A stretch of 64,000 bases of DNA from Chaetorhynchus papuensis (Eukaryota; Chordata; Aves; Passeriformes; Rhipiduridae), in the NCBI GenBank assembly GCA_013396525.1, contig VWYX01000904.1, positions 124,001 through 188,000 of the forward strand, read 5' to 3'. Both the position numbers and the translations under genes were made by a program. The notes beneath the pieces were generated by a model. That model had not been told where the DNA came from. It saw only the letters and a list, made by a program, of their open reading frames with translations, and made no database searches. The first letter of the stretch is position 1. Each line of letters begins with the position of its first letter. This document shows, piece after piece, positions 1 through 12,502 of the stretch.

Positions 1-3000
1 ACTCTGAAATACCCTCTTTGCTCTGAGTCATGCCAATACATTTCTTCAAAACTTAGAAAATATTGCTCTCCTCAGTCAAAATCATTCATAAATACTTCAC
101 CAAGGATCACTTGCGGCTTTCCTGAAGACTGTTTGCTCATTTGATTTACTGGTTTTGGTATCACTGTTGCAATTTATTTTCATCAGGATAATGGAAATGG
201 CTCATTTTTAGACTTGGTAGCTGAAATTTATCTATTTAAAATCATATCACAGAATGTCATGTTTGTGTTGATGCGGGAAGCCTTTCAGCATTTTTCTGTG
301 GAACCTCTCCAGGCCAGTTAAAATACTTGGACAGAGGAACGCTGAGCAGTTGGGGGCAATTTTCTCTTAAAAGCATTATCCTTCTCATCAGAACTACACA
401 CCCTGGGAGCTTAAGTGAATGTTTTGATTTTGTTTGAGAGCAAATTGATAAGAACTGAATTGCTGAAATAAGGGACAACAGCCTGACAAGAAGGTAAATC
501 ACCAAAACACAAATTACTGATGGAGCAGACTATCAGGTCGGTCGATCTAAATCCCTCACAATAAAATACTGTTCTCCACCGACCCTCTCAGTGTGCTTTG
601 CTTTAGTTTGAACTGTTGTGAGGGTTATTGCCATGCCTCTCCTCTCATTCCACAGCCTATAACAAACTTTTTTGTGTTCCTTTATCAGCCTGTCTATCTG
701 GGAGCTCCTCCCAGGGCTGGCTGCAGATCAGATATACCACAAAATTAGGTATTGTGCAGCTGCTGCACATTCAAAACTAGAAATCATATGGCTTAGGGAT
801 ATTAGATGGAGTTTCTCCAGAGGGGGGATGTTTCCTTTCCTTCCCTCATCACTGACTTTTTGGTCACCCATTCATCTAACCAATTGGCTCTCATAAATAT
901 TTTATCCCCGGAATATTTCTTCAGCATATATTTGCAGCTGCAAACAGGGCAAGTAATAAATATGGTTTATAATGTATTATTCCATGTTGATGATTTAAGC
1001 TGAGATGAAATACAGACTTTCCAAGTTTTGTATTTCTGTCCTCTCAGATGTTATTGGTGGGCGAGGACATGGAACAAATAGAAAGTAGGTAACAGTTTAC
1101 TGAGGTAATGCAAGACTGGCAACAATGACATCACCATCTTCACATGAAGAACGTTCCTTTAATTTGTTCTTGAAATTCTCAAAAAACTTGTCTTCCATAC
1201 TAGATCACTCTCTTGATTCCTGATATACAGAAGCATTCTTGTAATTTCTCATGGCTACAGGGCTGGGGTAGGATTTTCATGACAGTAACTGTGCACTTTG
1301 GTAGCCTTGACCTGGAGGAATCAACTCAGCAGGGCCTGAAATCTTTGGGGAACCATAAATAGAGTAAAACCCACCCTTACACTTCTTAAAAGGGCTTCTG
1401 CTAGGAATGTAATTCTTGGATAAAGGTTAATGTACTAGTCTAAACTTAATATATCTCAAACATGCCTTACATTTAGGTGATCACCTTCTTCTCTGTTGAC
1501 ACAGCCCTGGAGATTGCCTTAATTTGCAAGCATTATTCAATTACTGCTGAAGCAATTAGCAGATCTGGAATTAATTTCTCCTTCAAGCCACCAGTCCTGA
1601 TGCTGCCACACCTTGTTTATGTTTAAATCTTTACAAAGGAGAAGAGCACAGAGTTTGTTCTGGAGCTGGAACTTTCCTGAAAATTTGCAGAGAGGAGTGC
1701 CCTGACATTCTAATGGATACAGAGGAATAAAATGTGAAGTAAGCAAATAAGCAGGTCAGCTGCAGGAGTTTCACAACTTTAAACACAATTTGCTGATTTG
1801 GTATCAAGTCTGCCTGCTCCCTGGAGAGCCTGCAGGCACCTGGCTTCTGTGAGATGGGAATTCTACTGCTGCTCGGCACATAAACAATCCAGTTACTGAA
1901 ACGCACTTTGGAATGCTGACAAACTGTTTCCTAACAGCATGTGACCATCTCCAGCTTCAATTTCAAACCCTCAAACACCTACTCTCTGAAACACTTAAAC
2001 ATTACACAGCTCTCACTGCTGTAAAGCGATGCAACTTCACTTTTAAGCTCCTGCATTCAGACTTCATCGTGCCTAACGATGCCTGGAGCAGAGGTCAGGC
2101 TCTGAGCCCAGACATTCCATCTCCCTTTGTCAGGTGCTGGGGCCATTAAGTGCCCTCTCCTTCTCCCCATATTTAATGATGTGGTTGGGGCAATTTACCC
2201 CCTCCTGCTCAGTTGTGCAACTGTTTCCATCCCAGTCTGTACGGCCACACTCTGCCTTGTACATCAGGGCAGAGCTGTCAGGATATTAAAAGGGCTCATA
2301 CCAATGCAGTCATAACAAAGTAATCATTATTTAAATTGACCCTCTGAGAATTCAGATCTGTGCTGTAGAATTTTAGAAAAAAAATTTTATGTGTAAAATT
2401 AAACAGTGTGGATGGCCCATGAGTAATAAATGTAACTAATCTAGCCAGAGAAACACAAAGGGAAAATAGATGCTTCAGGAGACCTCCCTCCTTGGTTCTG
2501 GGGTTGATAAAGTAGAATTTTTATGATGGAAATAAAATGGCAATGAAAATATAGTTTAAGATCAGGGATATTGTAAATCTTATGATTAAAAATATTATCT
2601 TATACTTTCCCAACTATGAAAATTTTATTACTTATTTAATCAAATAAATCAACTCAATAAATTTTGCTGCTTGCCACTTTTTCATCCCTTTCACTGGAAA
2701 ATCCTGCATGGTTTATAAAAAACTCCTGTGACAACAATGTTCTGGGTGAAAAGTGAAAGCAGGACTTCTCTCATGGGAACAATTCATCTGGCAAACATCT
2801 TGAACTTGTGTAAACAGAGCTATATAATATAAAAAAAAAAAAATTTAAAAGGGATATTTACAGGAAGGCAACCCCTGATCCCTGTCTGATTCCTTCAGCA
2901 TCCTCCTGTATATCACCTCCACAGATTTCTCTCTTCACTACTAATTAGTTTTCCTCTACTCAGTTTTAAATCTCTGACTGTTATCCCCAACTATTTCTCC

Positions 3001-6000
3001 TACTTGCAGATGAAGTACAAAGTGGGTCACTAAAATGGAGTTCCTGGTTTTCTTTCAAAATCCTTCTTGCTATGACAGGTAGAATTTAATATCTTTTTAG
3101 CAACCACATCAACAGAGGAAAATTCCGGCTGCTTGGGCAGAAGCTACTCTTTTGTGCTAGGTTTTAACTGTAACTATTGCTCTTTCTCAGATGGTGCTGA
3201 CATGAAACACTTTTCCAAGGCTTCATCATTTTAAAAAAAGCTGTTTCAGAGACATTTCTTGAATATTATAAAATAATAATAATAATGATAGTAATAATAA
3301 TAAAGATGATCAGCCTTTTCATTATTTATTTATTCTAGAACTGCCTCGGTAAATCACACACTTCAGCTACAAAGAATGTCCCCAGAAAGAGAGGGTAGCT
3401 CCTAAACTGTCTACAGTATCAGAGGTAAGAAAAAAAAGCCGGAATTATCTCTTTATGTCCTAACATTTTGCATCAGAGACTGCATTGCTTATCTTTTCAT
3501 GACAGGAGTGACACAGCATCTGTGTCACTCCCTGCAAGCAGCAACCACACCAAAATTCCTGGTAGCAAAGAACTTTCATGGCAACACACACAATCACAAT
3601 ATCTCAACACACATTGCTTTAAAAACACTACTGAGCCCTCCAACTTCATAAGCACCTACACTTTTTGTAAATGCATGAAAATGTGATACTTTTAACACCA
3701 TTTCTACAGTGCAGGATTCCTGAGGCAGTCATGAAAACCGTCCTACATGAATTTAATTTTTTTTTAATTGGTAGCAAAATGAGTTTTTCTTTTGAACTGT
3801 GTGAGAAGCATGAGCAAAACCGACACAGTGCAATTGGTATGATGTGCAGGCCTTTACTCTGCAGTCAAATTCAAAACACTTCTATCAATCCATTCACTGA
3901 AAAAAAATGTGAATTATCTGATACCTAAGACACATGAATCACGTATTATTTCCTTGCAATCAAACATACAAAAAACCTAGAGCAATGGTGAAGTCTACAC
4001 TTACCTCTAAATTTTGTTTTAAAAAAAGAAATCTAGATTTCTGTTGGAATTTGAGAAGTCAAAATGTTTATAGTTTAAAAACAAGCTTACTTTGTAATAC
4101 AAGAGTCTTCTAATACCAAATATGGTATATCCAAATATTCCAAATAACCAAATCACAGAGGCTGACATGCAGAAAAAGGAGTTAACACCACTTATTTTTA
4201 GCTTGTGCCCTCTCCCCCGGCATTCTTCAAAATCTGTAGTTTTACTGAGTGTGGAGATCAGCATGAAATAAATGCTGAATAAATAAATTTAATGAGATCA
4301 GCAGTAAATAAAATTGGTCTGTATTGTATCAGAGAGTACAGAAAAGGTAAAAACACTGTGTGCCCCCCGCCCCCAGTTAGCAGAATTTGCCCAGTCCTTT
4401 GATTGGGGTCATGATCTAACAGGAATGTCCTTAAGCACATATTTATAACTTTCCTGTAGAGTGACACATTTAAACAAATGTTTACCTACTGCTCTAAATC
4501 TGGGCTGTGTGCACATCCAAGAAGACATAATGCAAACTGTTCTTTAATTTTATGCAGGCACACAACAGTATTTGCTCAATTTCAGTCCTAAGAAAACATC
4601 TTTCTTCGGATGTTACATCTCAGGCTGCAAGATCACAGACTACATCCCATCTCTTTGAGTCTGGAGTATAATTAGAGGATAATTAAATTTCTGGAAACTC
4701 ACAGATTTACTTTTTTGTTTGTTGGGGATTTTTTTGTAAAAAAGGATATATGAAGTGTTTTAACAGAAGTTCTTCACTTTCCAATGTACACTGCAACCCG
4801 TTCTCTGCTTTTTCTCACCTAGGGGGTTAAAATCCATTGATAGCAAGAGAAGGGACATTACAGCAAATTTTGCTCCAGGTAGACCTGGACTATCTCAATG
4901 AACTTAATTCCCTTTTGTCCTTAGCCAATGATGACAAATCAAGTGAAAAGAGGGAAAAAAAAATCTATACACAGTAGTTCCTTTGAAACTGTGCAAGAAC
5001 AATGATGTAAAATAGTTTGAATCCCTCAAGAAATCCTGTTAGATCATTTGTTTCTTTCTTCCACCTGGTGCAGGTTCATCTCTTTCAACTTATTTTCAGA
5101 GCTGCTGCACAATCCAGTTTCAAGGAGCTCAACTCAAAGCGTTGATCCCACTTTCCAGAGGCTATCTAACACTTCTGTAGCATTCCCAGAATAACCCAGT
5201 GTTATTGTTGCCACACAAGGAATTGGGAATAGGAGATGCATCTGTAATGATGAATGTGCAGCGTGTGACTTCTATGCAGTCTAACCCCAAGCTAACATCA
5301 GCTGGAGTCAGACACTTTGGAAACAGGAAAAAGAAAGAAAAAACCACCCCAAACCAGGAAGAAGGAGCAGTTGATGTGACTGTCAAAAGCAGAAGTGAGC
5401 AATAAAGAGCAACGCTGCGGTGGATGCTTCAGAACTGTGAATGGATAAAGATAAATCAGTCCTCTGTACAGGGGTCTGTGAAGGATGAACTGGGAAAGAA
5501 AGCAGGGGACAAGGGACAAAAAAACAGAATAGAGGAGGTCCTGACCTAGCAACATCCAAATCCACACAAAATCAAGAGACAGAACAAGAACCTGAGGAAA
5601 CCTCCAGAACCCAGACCCCTATGAGGGTGACCTGGCACCACCCTATCTGTGCTTTAGAGTTCCTCAGCAAGCACAACCATTTGCCCTCAGCATGGGGATT
5701 CCCTTGTTTCCTTTAACATCAGCTATGAGCAGACCACATTTCTGCAGAAAAACCAGCCCACCCTAACGAGAGTTAGCAGCCCTCAGCTGTTGGACAGCAG
5801 TGCAAAGGCCAAATTTTCCTCTGAGATACAGATACAGAGCAGCGAGGGTTTAAGATGCATATTTAATATCACTTATGGAGCTGACATGTCCTGCAAAGTG
5901 CTAATTAGTCTTCATTTGCTGTTCTCCCAGCTCATGGTCAGATCTGTCGGAACTTCTGCAAAGCAATTCTACAGGAGGGTGACAAAGAGATGGGTTCATT

Positions 6001-6591
6001 CACAATAGCAGACGTTGCCAAATGAAGAAGGATACTGAAACACCTCTCAGTATTCCAGAATGGCAAATGAGTGAGGCATGGGTCAATTAGGTTCTCAGCT
6101 ATATCCTCCCAGAACACATCGGCAAAAAAAAAAATCACTCCAAGCCTGTGAAGATGTACTTAAACCCTTGCAAGTAAGCTGAAACCAGGACAGTATCACA
6201 TATGGCAAAAGTTAAATAAATGGGCTGTCTTCTCACAGGAAATTACACTGTTCACCATCAAGCAGGATGTTAAGGAATACGAGCTTCTCCCCTGCTGAGG
6301 GATAATGAACCCCTATCATTCCATTTATCATAGCGAAGAATCACCGAAAAAAGTAAGTTACTCTGCAGGTGTGCTCCTCTCTCCAGATTTGCATGCAATA
6401 GCAGAGCTCACTGGCACACATTTTCAGTTTCAATGGGATCAGAGTACAGATAACAGATATTCTTCTAATATATTAAATCTATCACCTGTCATTTCTCACT
6501 TACTGATATAACCTTACAAAGAAGAGAAGTATTTTATAATTTTAAAAAATATAGAACTCATAGCTTGCATCCTGCAAAGGCCATTTCCTAC
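1..6591 (-). other. Intron downstream of the 120-nt exon (incomplete)
   Basis: AT-rich intronic DNA containing the beginning of the intron that follows the 120-nt exon. I see no exon-like segment matching the next part of NCKAP5 on either strand. The only structure I can name is an AAT-type microsatellite near 3271. Short open frames here have no family resemblance and no paired splice sites. Confidence 0.75.
3271..3304. repeat. AAT microsatellite, interrupted
   Basis: Repeated AAT units interrupted by ATGATAGT near the middle. Ordinary intronic simple repeat. Confidence 0.9.
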
Positions 6592-6711
6592 CTGAAGGAG
6601 GAGGTCAGAAGCTGGTTTGACTTTCTGCTGGAAAAGCACACTTAAAGTTCGGTTCTGTTGTTCCAGATCAAAAACTCTCATTTTCAGCTTTATACATTCC
6701 TCCCTCAGACC
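6592..6711 (-). CDS. NCKAP5: NCKAP5 internal exon, 120 nt (end of the N-terminal coiled coil)
   Basis: This exon holds forty codons, phase 0 at both ends. The acceptor is CCCTTGTGCTGCAG and the donor CAG|GTAGGA. The translation starts GLREECIKLKMRVFDLEQQ, continues NRTLSVLFQQKVK and ends PASDLLLQ. The core RVFDLEQQNRTLS is the most diagnostic NCKAP5/NCKAP5L motif in the window. The first residue is Gly where I recall Asp in mammals, and there are conservative changes (Val/Ile, Lys/Arg, Ala/Thr). The next exon, expected to begin with a Lys-Leu-His-like segment, was not found between 6591 and 1 and is presumably outside the window. NCKAP5L is the alternative, but the neighbouring exons, particularly the acidic-serine one, fit NCKAP5 better. 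Confidence 0.97.
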
Positions 6712-6936
6712 CTGCAGCACAAGGGAAAATAGTAAGATTAGAAAGCAGGTACGAGAAGCACTTAAAAAGCTCTAAGTAGTGTCAGATACTAAGAAGAAAT
6801 AAATACACAACTTTTACAGTGGTATAAATTGGAAAAGTGTGCTACTTAGTTTTCTCTGGTTGTTTGATCACCTGTTATAACAATAAAGAAAATCTTGTAA
6901 TAACAAACAGTCACTGCCTGGCACCTTCTTTCAGAA

Positions 6937-6971
6937 CATTTTTATACTAACGATTTGTTAGTATAAAAATG
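6937..6971. repeat. Perfect 15-bp inverted repeat with 5-nt loop
   Basis: The arms CATTTTTATACTAAC and GTTAGTATAAAAATG are exact reverse complements separated by GATTT. The hairpin begins 226 bp upstream of the acceptor of the 120-nt exon in the direction of transcription. No similar arms were seen elsewhere in the window. Confidence 0.95.
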
Positions 6972-7214
6972 ATTTTTCTAGCGATGTGCTCCATTATGCA
7001 GCTGACACAAAGCAGAATGCAGCAATTAACATATGAATATTGTAATAAGCATAAGCTAAGTAAAATGCAGAAGCCACACCAAACCAGGCAGAGGTTCCAA
7101 GTGGCACTGTGCCTTCAAGGTACTCTTCTAAAGTCTGATCCTCTCCTTGCTTTTCCTGGAACAACCAAGTCAGCATTGCTGTGCCTGATGTGGATGGGCT
7201 GTGTCTCCCCAGAC

Positions 7215-7816
7215 ACCCCTGGGTGTGCCCAGGTGGGCAAGAAGGCCAGTGGCCTCCTGGCTGTATGAAAACAGTGTGGTCAGCAGGAGCAGGGCAGCGA
7301 CTGTCCCTCTGCACTGGGCACTGGTGAGGCCACACCTTGAGTCCTCTGTCCAGTTCTGGGCCCTTCACTAAAGAAAGATATTGAGGGGCTGGAGCGAGTC
7401 CAGAGAAGGGAACAGAGCTGGGAAAGGGTCTGGAGCACAAATCTGATGAGGAGCTGCTGAGGGAGCTGGGGCTATTTAACCTGGAAAAAAAAAAAGAGGC
7501 TCTTTTCACTCTTCAGCTCCCTGAAAGGAGGTTCTAACCAGATGGGGCTTGGTCTCTTCTCCCAAGCAGCAACTGACAGGATAAGAGGAAATGGCCTCTG
7601 GAATGGCCTCCAGAAAAATATTAGGAAAAATTTCTTATGGAAAGGGTTGTCAAGCATTGGAACAGGTGGTGGAGTCACCATCCCTGGAGGGATTTAAAAG
7701 CTGTGTAGATGTGGTACCTGGGGTCATGGTTTGGTGGGCTTGGCAGCACTGGGTTAATGGCTGGAATCGATGATCTTAAAGAACCTTTCCAACATAAGCA
7801 ATTCTACAATTCTATG
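7215..7816 (+). mobile_element. CR1 LINE, 5'-truncated 3' end
   Basis: The sequence follows the avian CR1 consensus from near the end of the reverse transcriptase frame into the 3' UTR. Recognisable stretches are GGTGTGCCCAGGTGGGCAAG, then TGAGTCCTCTGTCCAGTTCT, CTGAAAGGAGGTTCTAACC, AAGCATTGGAACAGG and GATCTTAAAGAACC. It closes with ATTCTACAATTCTATG, the typical short-repeat tail. The copy is truncated at its 5' end. It has an internal deletion around 7485-7520, where an A-run and short spacer replace part of the consensus, and many substitutions, so it cannot be active. Like most CR1 copies it shows no target-site duplication. It lies antisense to NCKAP5. The 5' boundary is approximate. Confidence 0.93.
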
Positions 7817-7900
7817 AAAAAGCCTTAAAAGTGGGCATTAAAAGCAGAAGTGGAGTGTAAAACCATCAAAGCCACTAATGGCTTTCAGATACAGATAATG

Positions 7901-7936
7901 ATCTGTCTGTCTGTCTGTCTATCTATCTATCCATCT
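7901..7936. repeat. TCTG/TCTA microsatellite
   Basis: Four to five TCTG units pass into TCTA units and end in a decayed copy. It lies 85 bp after the CR1 tail. Confidence 0.92.
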
Positions 7937-8925
7937 TCAGTGTAAAACCTGCTTTTCCTGATCACTTGAAGGAATACAGGATTCTGTCAGAGAGAGGATT
8001 TTGGAGACGGTGCAGAATCTGACACTCAGCTTTTCAGCGTATTTTGTGCAGCGGTCCATTTTGAGGTAATGAGAGCTTCATAAACCAGGAAAAGCAGTCT
8101 CCTAAAAAAGCTTACATATCAAAATAATAAGCTGCAGCCACATCTAGGTTGGTTTGTTTGTATTTTTAATTTACATCTCCAAAATACTAACCCTTATTTA
8201 AATTTAGGACATTTGCTGCCCTGTGGTATTGCCTAGCTCATATTACTTTCCACCATATGAAGGTGGAGAAACAGGCCTCAGCACCCCCATATGTTGTCCT
8301 GTCAATACCATTAACAACATGATCTGGCTTTATGAGAAAACAACTCAGAGGGGGAAATTGTAGTCAGATGTAGCTTAAATTCTTGCCTACAGTTGCTCTA
8401 GTCTCTGCTGTAACCAGCAGTGAGGTTAGAAGAGGTGAACACACAATAAAATATGTTCATCTTGAGACTCCCAGGAAACTGCAAACATCTTTTTATGCAT
8501 ATGTATCAGATTTTATGAATACTGGATGGATGTGGTTATTTTCTCCTGATGGTTTCATAACATTTGTTTTAGGTGGCTGTCAAGTGGCTGCTCAACTGAA
8601 ATTGCTCGAGCCTTCCAACATGACCCTCAAAAAATCTTGAGGCTGATGATTTCCTAAGCCCTGAAGCTTTGTTTCCTGCCAGTGAGACCTCTTATCCCTG
8701 GTCTTGCACAAGGCAATCTCTATCAGGAACAGAGATTGCAAGCATCATGGCCCATCATTATCTGTCTTTCACAAACCAGAGAATTTAAAACTGAGCCTTG
8801 GCTGTTACAACAGTGCTTAACATTTCAACACTACTAAGGGCACTGAACAGGAAAAACAATTCACAGAAACCAACAGGGTAGAAAAAACCTAAATCTTAGC
8901 AAGGCCTCTGCTCAAAACCTTCCTA

Positions 8926-8949
8926 TCTTACGGTTTTAAAACCATAAGA
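8926..8949. repeat. 24-bp near-perfect palindrome
   Basis: TCTTACGGTTTT followed immediately by AAAACCATAAGA: 11 of 12 pairs match, with no loop. The single mismatch is a G/A difference consistent with CpG decay. Confidence 0.85.
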
Positions 8950-11838
8950 TTTATGTTTCAAACTTTAGAATTTCTGTAAAAAAGTGAAATATAAGATAGT
9001 AGATTACCCAGCCAGATGCTATAAACCCTGCCAATGGTAATGCCACACATAGCCCAGAGGAGAAATGAGGCACATAAAGGTAGCAGTATTCTGGTAAAAT
9101 CAAGTCTGAGTTTAGAAACTTGAAGTCCTAAAATTACCAATTGATACAACTAGCAAATGTCTGAAGCATATAATTCCTCTCCTGTGGGCAAAACAACCAA
9201 CTATTGAGGTAGCAATCTCCCAGATATTTAAAGTACTCCTAGGGATTCACTGTATTAATATCTGAGCATCTCTCTAGTCTTGCTTTATCTCTTCAGGGTG
9301 AACGAGACTCGCCCTTCTCCAAAATGGGATCCAATGCCCTCAGCAGAAGTTCCAGAAAAACACTGCTCTCCCTCTGAACACACTTCTTTCTGCTTTAATT
9401 AGCACTAAATACACTTCTTTTTTATTTAATTGATGAAAATGGAGAAGAAATAACTTCCATACAGAACCCAGAGTAAAAAGAGTAATCTCCTGAACACACT
9501 CCTATGGAGGAGATTACCATGCAAAAAGTAGATAAAGTCACAAACTGATTTAATTAAATGGTTTAACTCAAATTTCAAACTGCAGATCCAGGTCTTACAT
9601 GGAAAAAAAAAATTAAAAAAATCCAGTTCTCAGCAGCCCAATCAGCTCATGTTATATGAGAAGTCTTTGGGTGGAAGGAGAAAGAATGAATGTTTGCAGT
9701 ATCATAGCATACAGGTTTGCCTCAATTAATTTTGTTGGATGTCTGACTTCTTAAATTTCCTAGAGGCAAAATTTTCTTAGTAAGTGGTAGAAAATCCATA
9801 GAATTTTGCTACATAAAATTGTGAAATTATTTTGTGTGGCTAACTTAGCACAAATTCAATTTAACTTACTTTCTCCACACTCACATAAAAAAAAAATTCT
9901 CTCACGTTAGAGAAATTCTATAAGTATTGTAACAAATTACAGACTGGAAAAGTGAACGTTTAAGACTGTAATTCCATTTCAAGGATTCAGTGACATTGAT
10001 AAATCACTCAAGCTTTGCTCACTCAATTTGTGTCACCAGAATCTCTCAGTGGGATCAGAGTCCTTCCACATCCCGGCGAGTACACAGCGCTTTACTCATT
10101 ACATTACAGCATGTACTTAATTTAAGCAAAAATTAGTCCTTAAAGGATGACTTCAAATTCACCGCAAAGCCTACGCAGTGTGTGCTACTGTACAAAATCA
10201 CTCTTCTCCCTTTTGTGAAAGCTCTCAGCTTTTCTTCATGTCTTGCTCTGCTCCAGAGGTGTGTTATCTCTCTGTGGCATGACTGACTCTGTCTTACTGC
10301 TCAGCTGCATGATGGTAGATTTATCTGTTTGCCAGCTACTATTTGGGTTCTGATATCTACCCTTTGGGGAATGGTGTGAGGAGTGCAATTTCCTCTTTAT
10401 TGTATGCTATTGTGTTCCTGTCTTTTCTTATAAAAGGACTTGTGTGAACGGTGTCAGGAGCACTATAACACTTACTATTCATTAGCATTTAGGAAAGTAC
10501 CCTCTTTCCTCTTTCTCTGGATATTAAATTAGCTGTTATTACTCAGTAATAGGTAAGCAGCTGTTAAATCCCATCAACCCTAAGTAAATCACTTTATTAA
10601 ATGTATTCGGGTCTGTTTTTATGGTATCCTTAGGAACTCCTTGGTTCCTATGGGTTTGGAAGGATTAATTACTGAGGAAGTATGTAGTCATCAAAATGTC
10701 TGACACCTTTGCAAAGGGAATCAGGAAGCTCCTCTCTCTGATTTGGGAAGCAATCAAAATATTCCCAAACTAGAGATTAATATACTGAGATTAACCCTCT
10801 GGCGAGTATTTCACCACATATGGTTTTATAATACAAAATGTGCATGAGGTTTCTGTGTGTATTAACATGAGAAAATACCTCCATTTCCATTTAGACTGAC
10901 TTGAAACACAGATTTGGGATTTTTTTAGAAAATACCTGAAGTTATATTTCTAGCAGGTGTCACAGCAACAGCTCTGCAGTCCTCTAGTGATGCACAGACC
11001 CTACTCTTATGTGTAAACAGAGAAACACAGCACAGACAGCACCAGGGCAAACTTCCCTGGATGTCATGGCTAGCACAAATCACCTCTGAGCTGCAACACT
11101 TCCAGCTGCTGGAAGGCAGCATCCCTCTTCCAGAGTACAAGCCTTTGTTGTGGATCTAAAAATCAGGGGATGAGCAATGATATATTCAACTCTGCCTGCA
11201 CCCGTTGTCCCCCCTCTTCCCTTTGCAAGGAGCATTCTCAGTGATGTCCTGCTGGGCAGAGTGATGTCCGTAAGGGAGGCTTTAGAGCTGGTCCTCAAAA
11301 ACTGTTTGCATCTAGAAAGCTTTTGGGTGCGTGGCAGAGGTGTTTGATTACTTTAACTTGGTGCTTCTTGCTGCATTTTAAGAATGTTATTACTTGTCCT
11401 GTCATTAAGTGTAGACAAAACAGTTTATATTCTTCTTTGCACTATCTGCTTTAAAAGTCTGCATTTATGCCTCTTTCCGAATCATCTTTTTAAAACTAAA
11501 TGATCCGAAGCATTTTAATAATGCCACATCCATCAAGTGGTCTAGACCTCACAAAGGATGATTCCATGAATATTGAAGGGCTCACAGCTTATTGTTACAG
11601 GTCTTTCTATTTTGTTTGTCTTTCCCTCTTTCTCCCCCTGACAAAATGAAATCATGGAATCACGTTTAACTCAAAGACCACTTCAGAAAACCGGAACTTC
11701 AGACATGAACAGACCTCTGTAGAAGCCAAAGTGAATCTTTTCACTGTGCCAGGTTTGCAATTATCCTACAAGAATTTTTGTACTTCCCCTGCTTACTGAA
11801 TGTATGAACATAGTTAAAAAAAGTATACTATTTAAGAA

Positions 11839-11910
11839 TATATATATATCTATATCTACTTATATATATATATATATACATAAAAAAAAATATATATATA
11901 TATATACACA
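11839..11910. repeat. TA-rich dinucleotide repeat, compound
   Basis: Two TA runs, the second after a nine-base A run, with interruptions. It lies 66-137 nt downstream of the donor of the 39-nt NCKAP5 exon and can fold on itself. Confidence 0.93.
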
Positions 11911-11975
11911 TCTCAAATAAACAGTGAACATCTGCAAGCCTTCAGCTACACCAAAGTATCCAAATCACAACTCAC

Positions 11976-12014
11976 CTTTTGAGTAAGTAGAGCCTGAACA
12001 ACCTGGTTAGCTAC
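11976..12014 (-). CDS. NCKAP5: NCKAP5 microexon, 39 nt (coiled coil)
   Basis: This exon holds thirteen codons, VANQVVQALLTQK. It lies between a strong acceptor (TTTATTTCTTTCAG) and a strong donor (AAG|GTGAGTTG). It is too short to be found by open-reading-frame length. It is identified because it joins LDE of the previous exon to GLREE of the next in one frame, in the order known for NCKAP5. Intronic TA repeats lie 66-137 nt downstream of the donor, at 11910-11839. An antisense LTR starts 77 bp upstream of its acceptor, at 12091. Both junctions are phase 0. Whether it is constitutive or a regulated microexon cannot be read from sequence. Confidence 0.93.
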
Positions 12015-12090
12015 CTGAAAGAAATAAAGTAAAACAATTTAAGTATGTTATCGTGTGTGTATATGCATAACAATACCTTCTTCTGTGTCC

Positions 12091-12502
12091 TGTCCTGGTT
12101 TCAGCTGGGGCAGGGTTAATTTCCTCTCAGCAGCTGTTACAGAGCTGTGTTTTGGTTTCTGAATGAGGATGGTGTTGATAACACGCTGATGCTTTGGTTT
12201 TTTGCTAAGTTGTGTTTATCCTAAGTCAAGGAGCTTTTTTTATCTCATCTCATGTTCTGCCAGTGAGGATGTTCACAAAAGAAACTGGGAGGGAGCAATG
12301 CTGGGACAGGTGACCCAAGGTGGCCAAAGGGAAATTCCAAACAGCAGAATGTTATGCCCAGGATATAAACTGGGGCAGTTACCAGGAAGGAAACTTTTTA
12401 TCTCAACATAAAAGTTTTGTGCTGATTCTCCTCCCCATTCCATCGGGGTTGAGCAAGTGGCTGCATGGTGTTTCATCTCCATCTGGGCTTAAAACCATGA
12501 CA
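12091..12502 (+). mobile_element. Endogenous retrovirus LTR (avian TGTCCTGGTTTC family), antisense to NCKAP5
   Basis: The LTR opens TGTCCTGGTTTCAGCTGGGG and closes AAACCATGACA, giving TG and CA termini. Inside are hallmarks of a common avian LTR family: CAGGGTTAATTTCCTCTCAG near the start, GGGACAGGTGACCC and GGCCAAAGGGA in U3, a TATAAA box at 12364-12369, and TTTTTATCTCAACA near the expected poly(A) region. The canonical poly(A) hexamer seems lost. Length is 412 bp, somewhat shorter than I expect for the family. It is followed directly by a retroviral leader, so it is best read as a 5' LTR remnant. No internal coding region survives. Confidence 0.88.
12364..12369 (+). promoter_or_regulatory. 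TATA box of the 12091-12502 LTR
   Basis: TATAAA lies within GGATATAAACTGGGG, the position of the core promoter in this LTR family. If active, it would transcribe rightward, antisense to NCKAP5. Activity is not inferable from the sequence. Confidence 0.55.

Larger units (their letters stand above)
6712..11975 (-). other. NCKAP5 intron, 5,264 bp
   Basis: This intron separates the 39-nt and 120-nt exons. It contains a perfect 15-bp hairpin (6937-6971), a 5'-truncated CR1 (7215-7816), a TCTG/TCTA microsatellite (7901-7936), a near-perfect palindrome (8926-8949) and a TA-rich repeat (11839-11910). Apart from these it is unremarkable AT-rich sequence without convincing open frames. Confidence 0.85.

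Noticed and set aside
6994..7509. 171-codon open frame on the minus strand
   Set aside because: Most of it is the antisense of the CR1 element at 7215-7816. It shows no protein family features.
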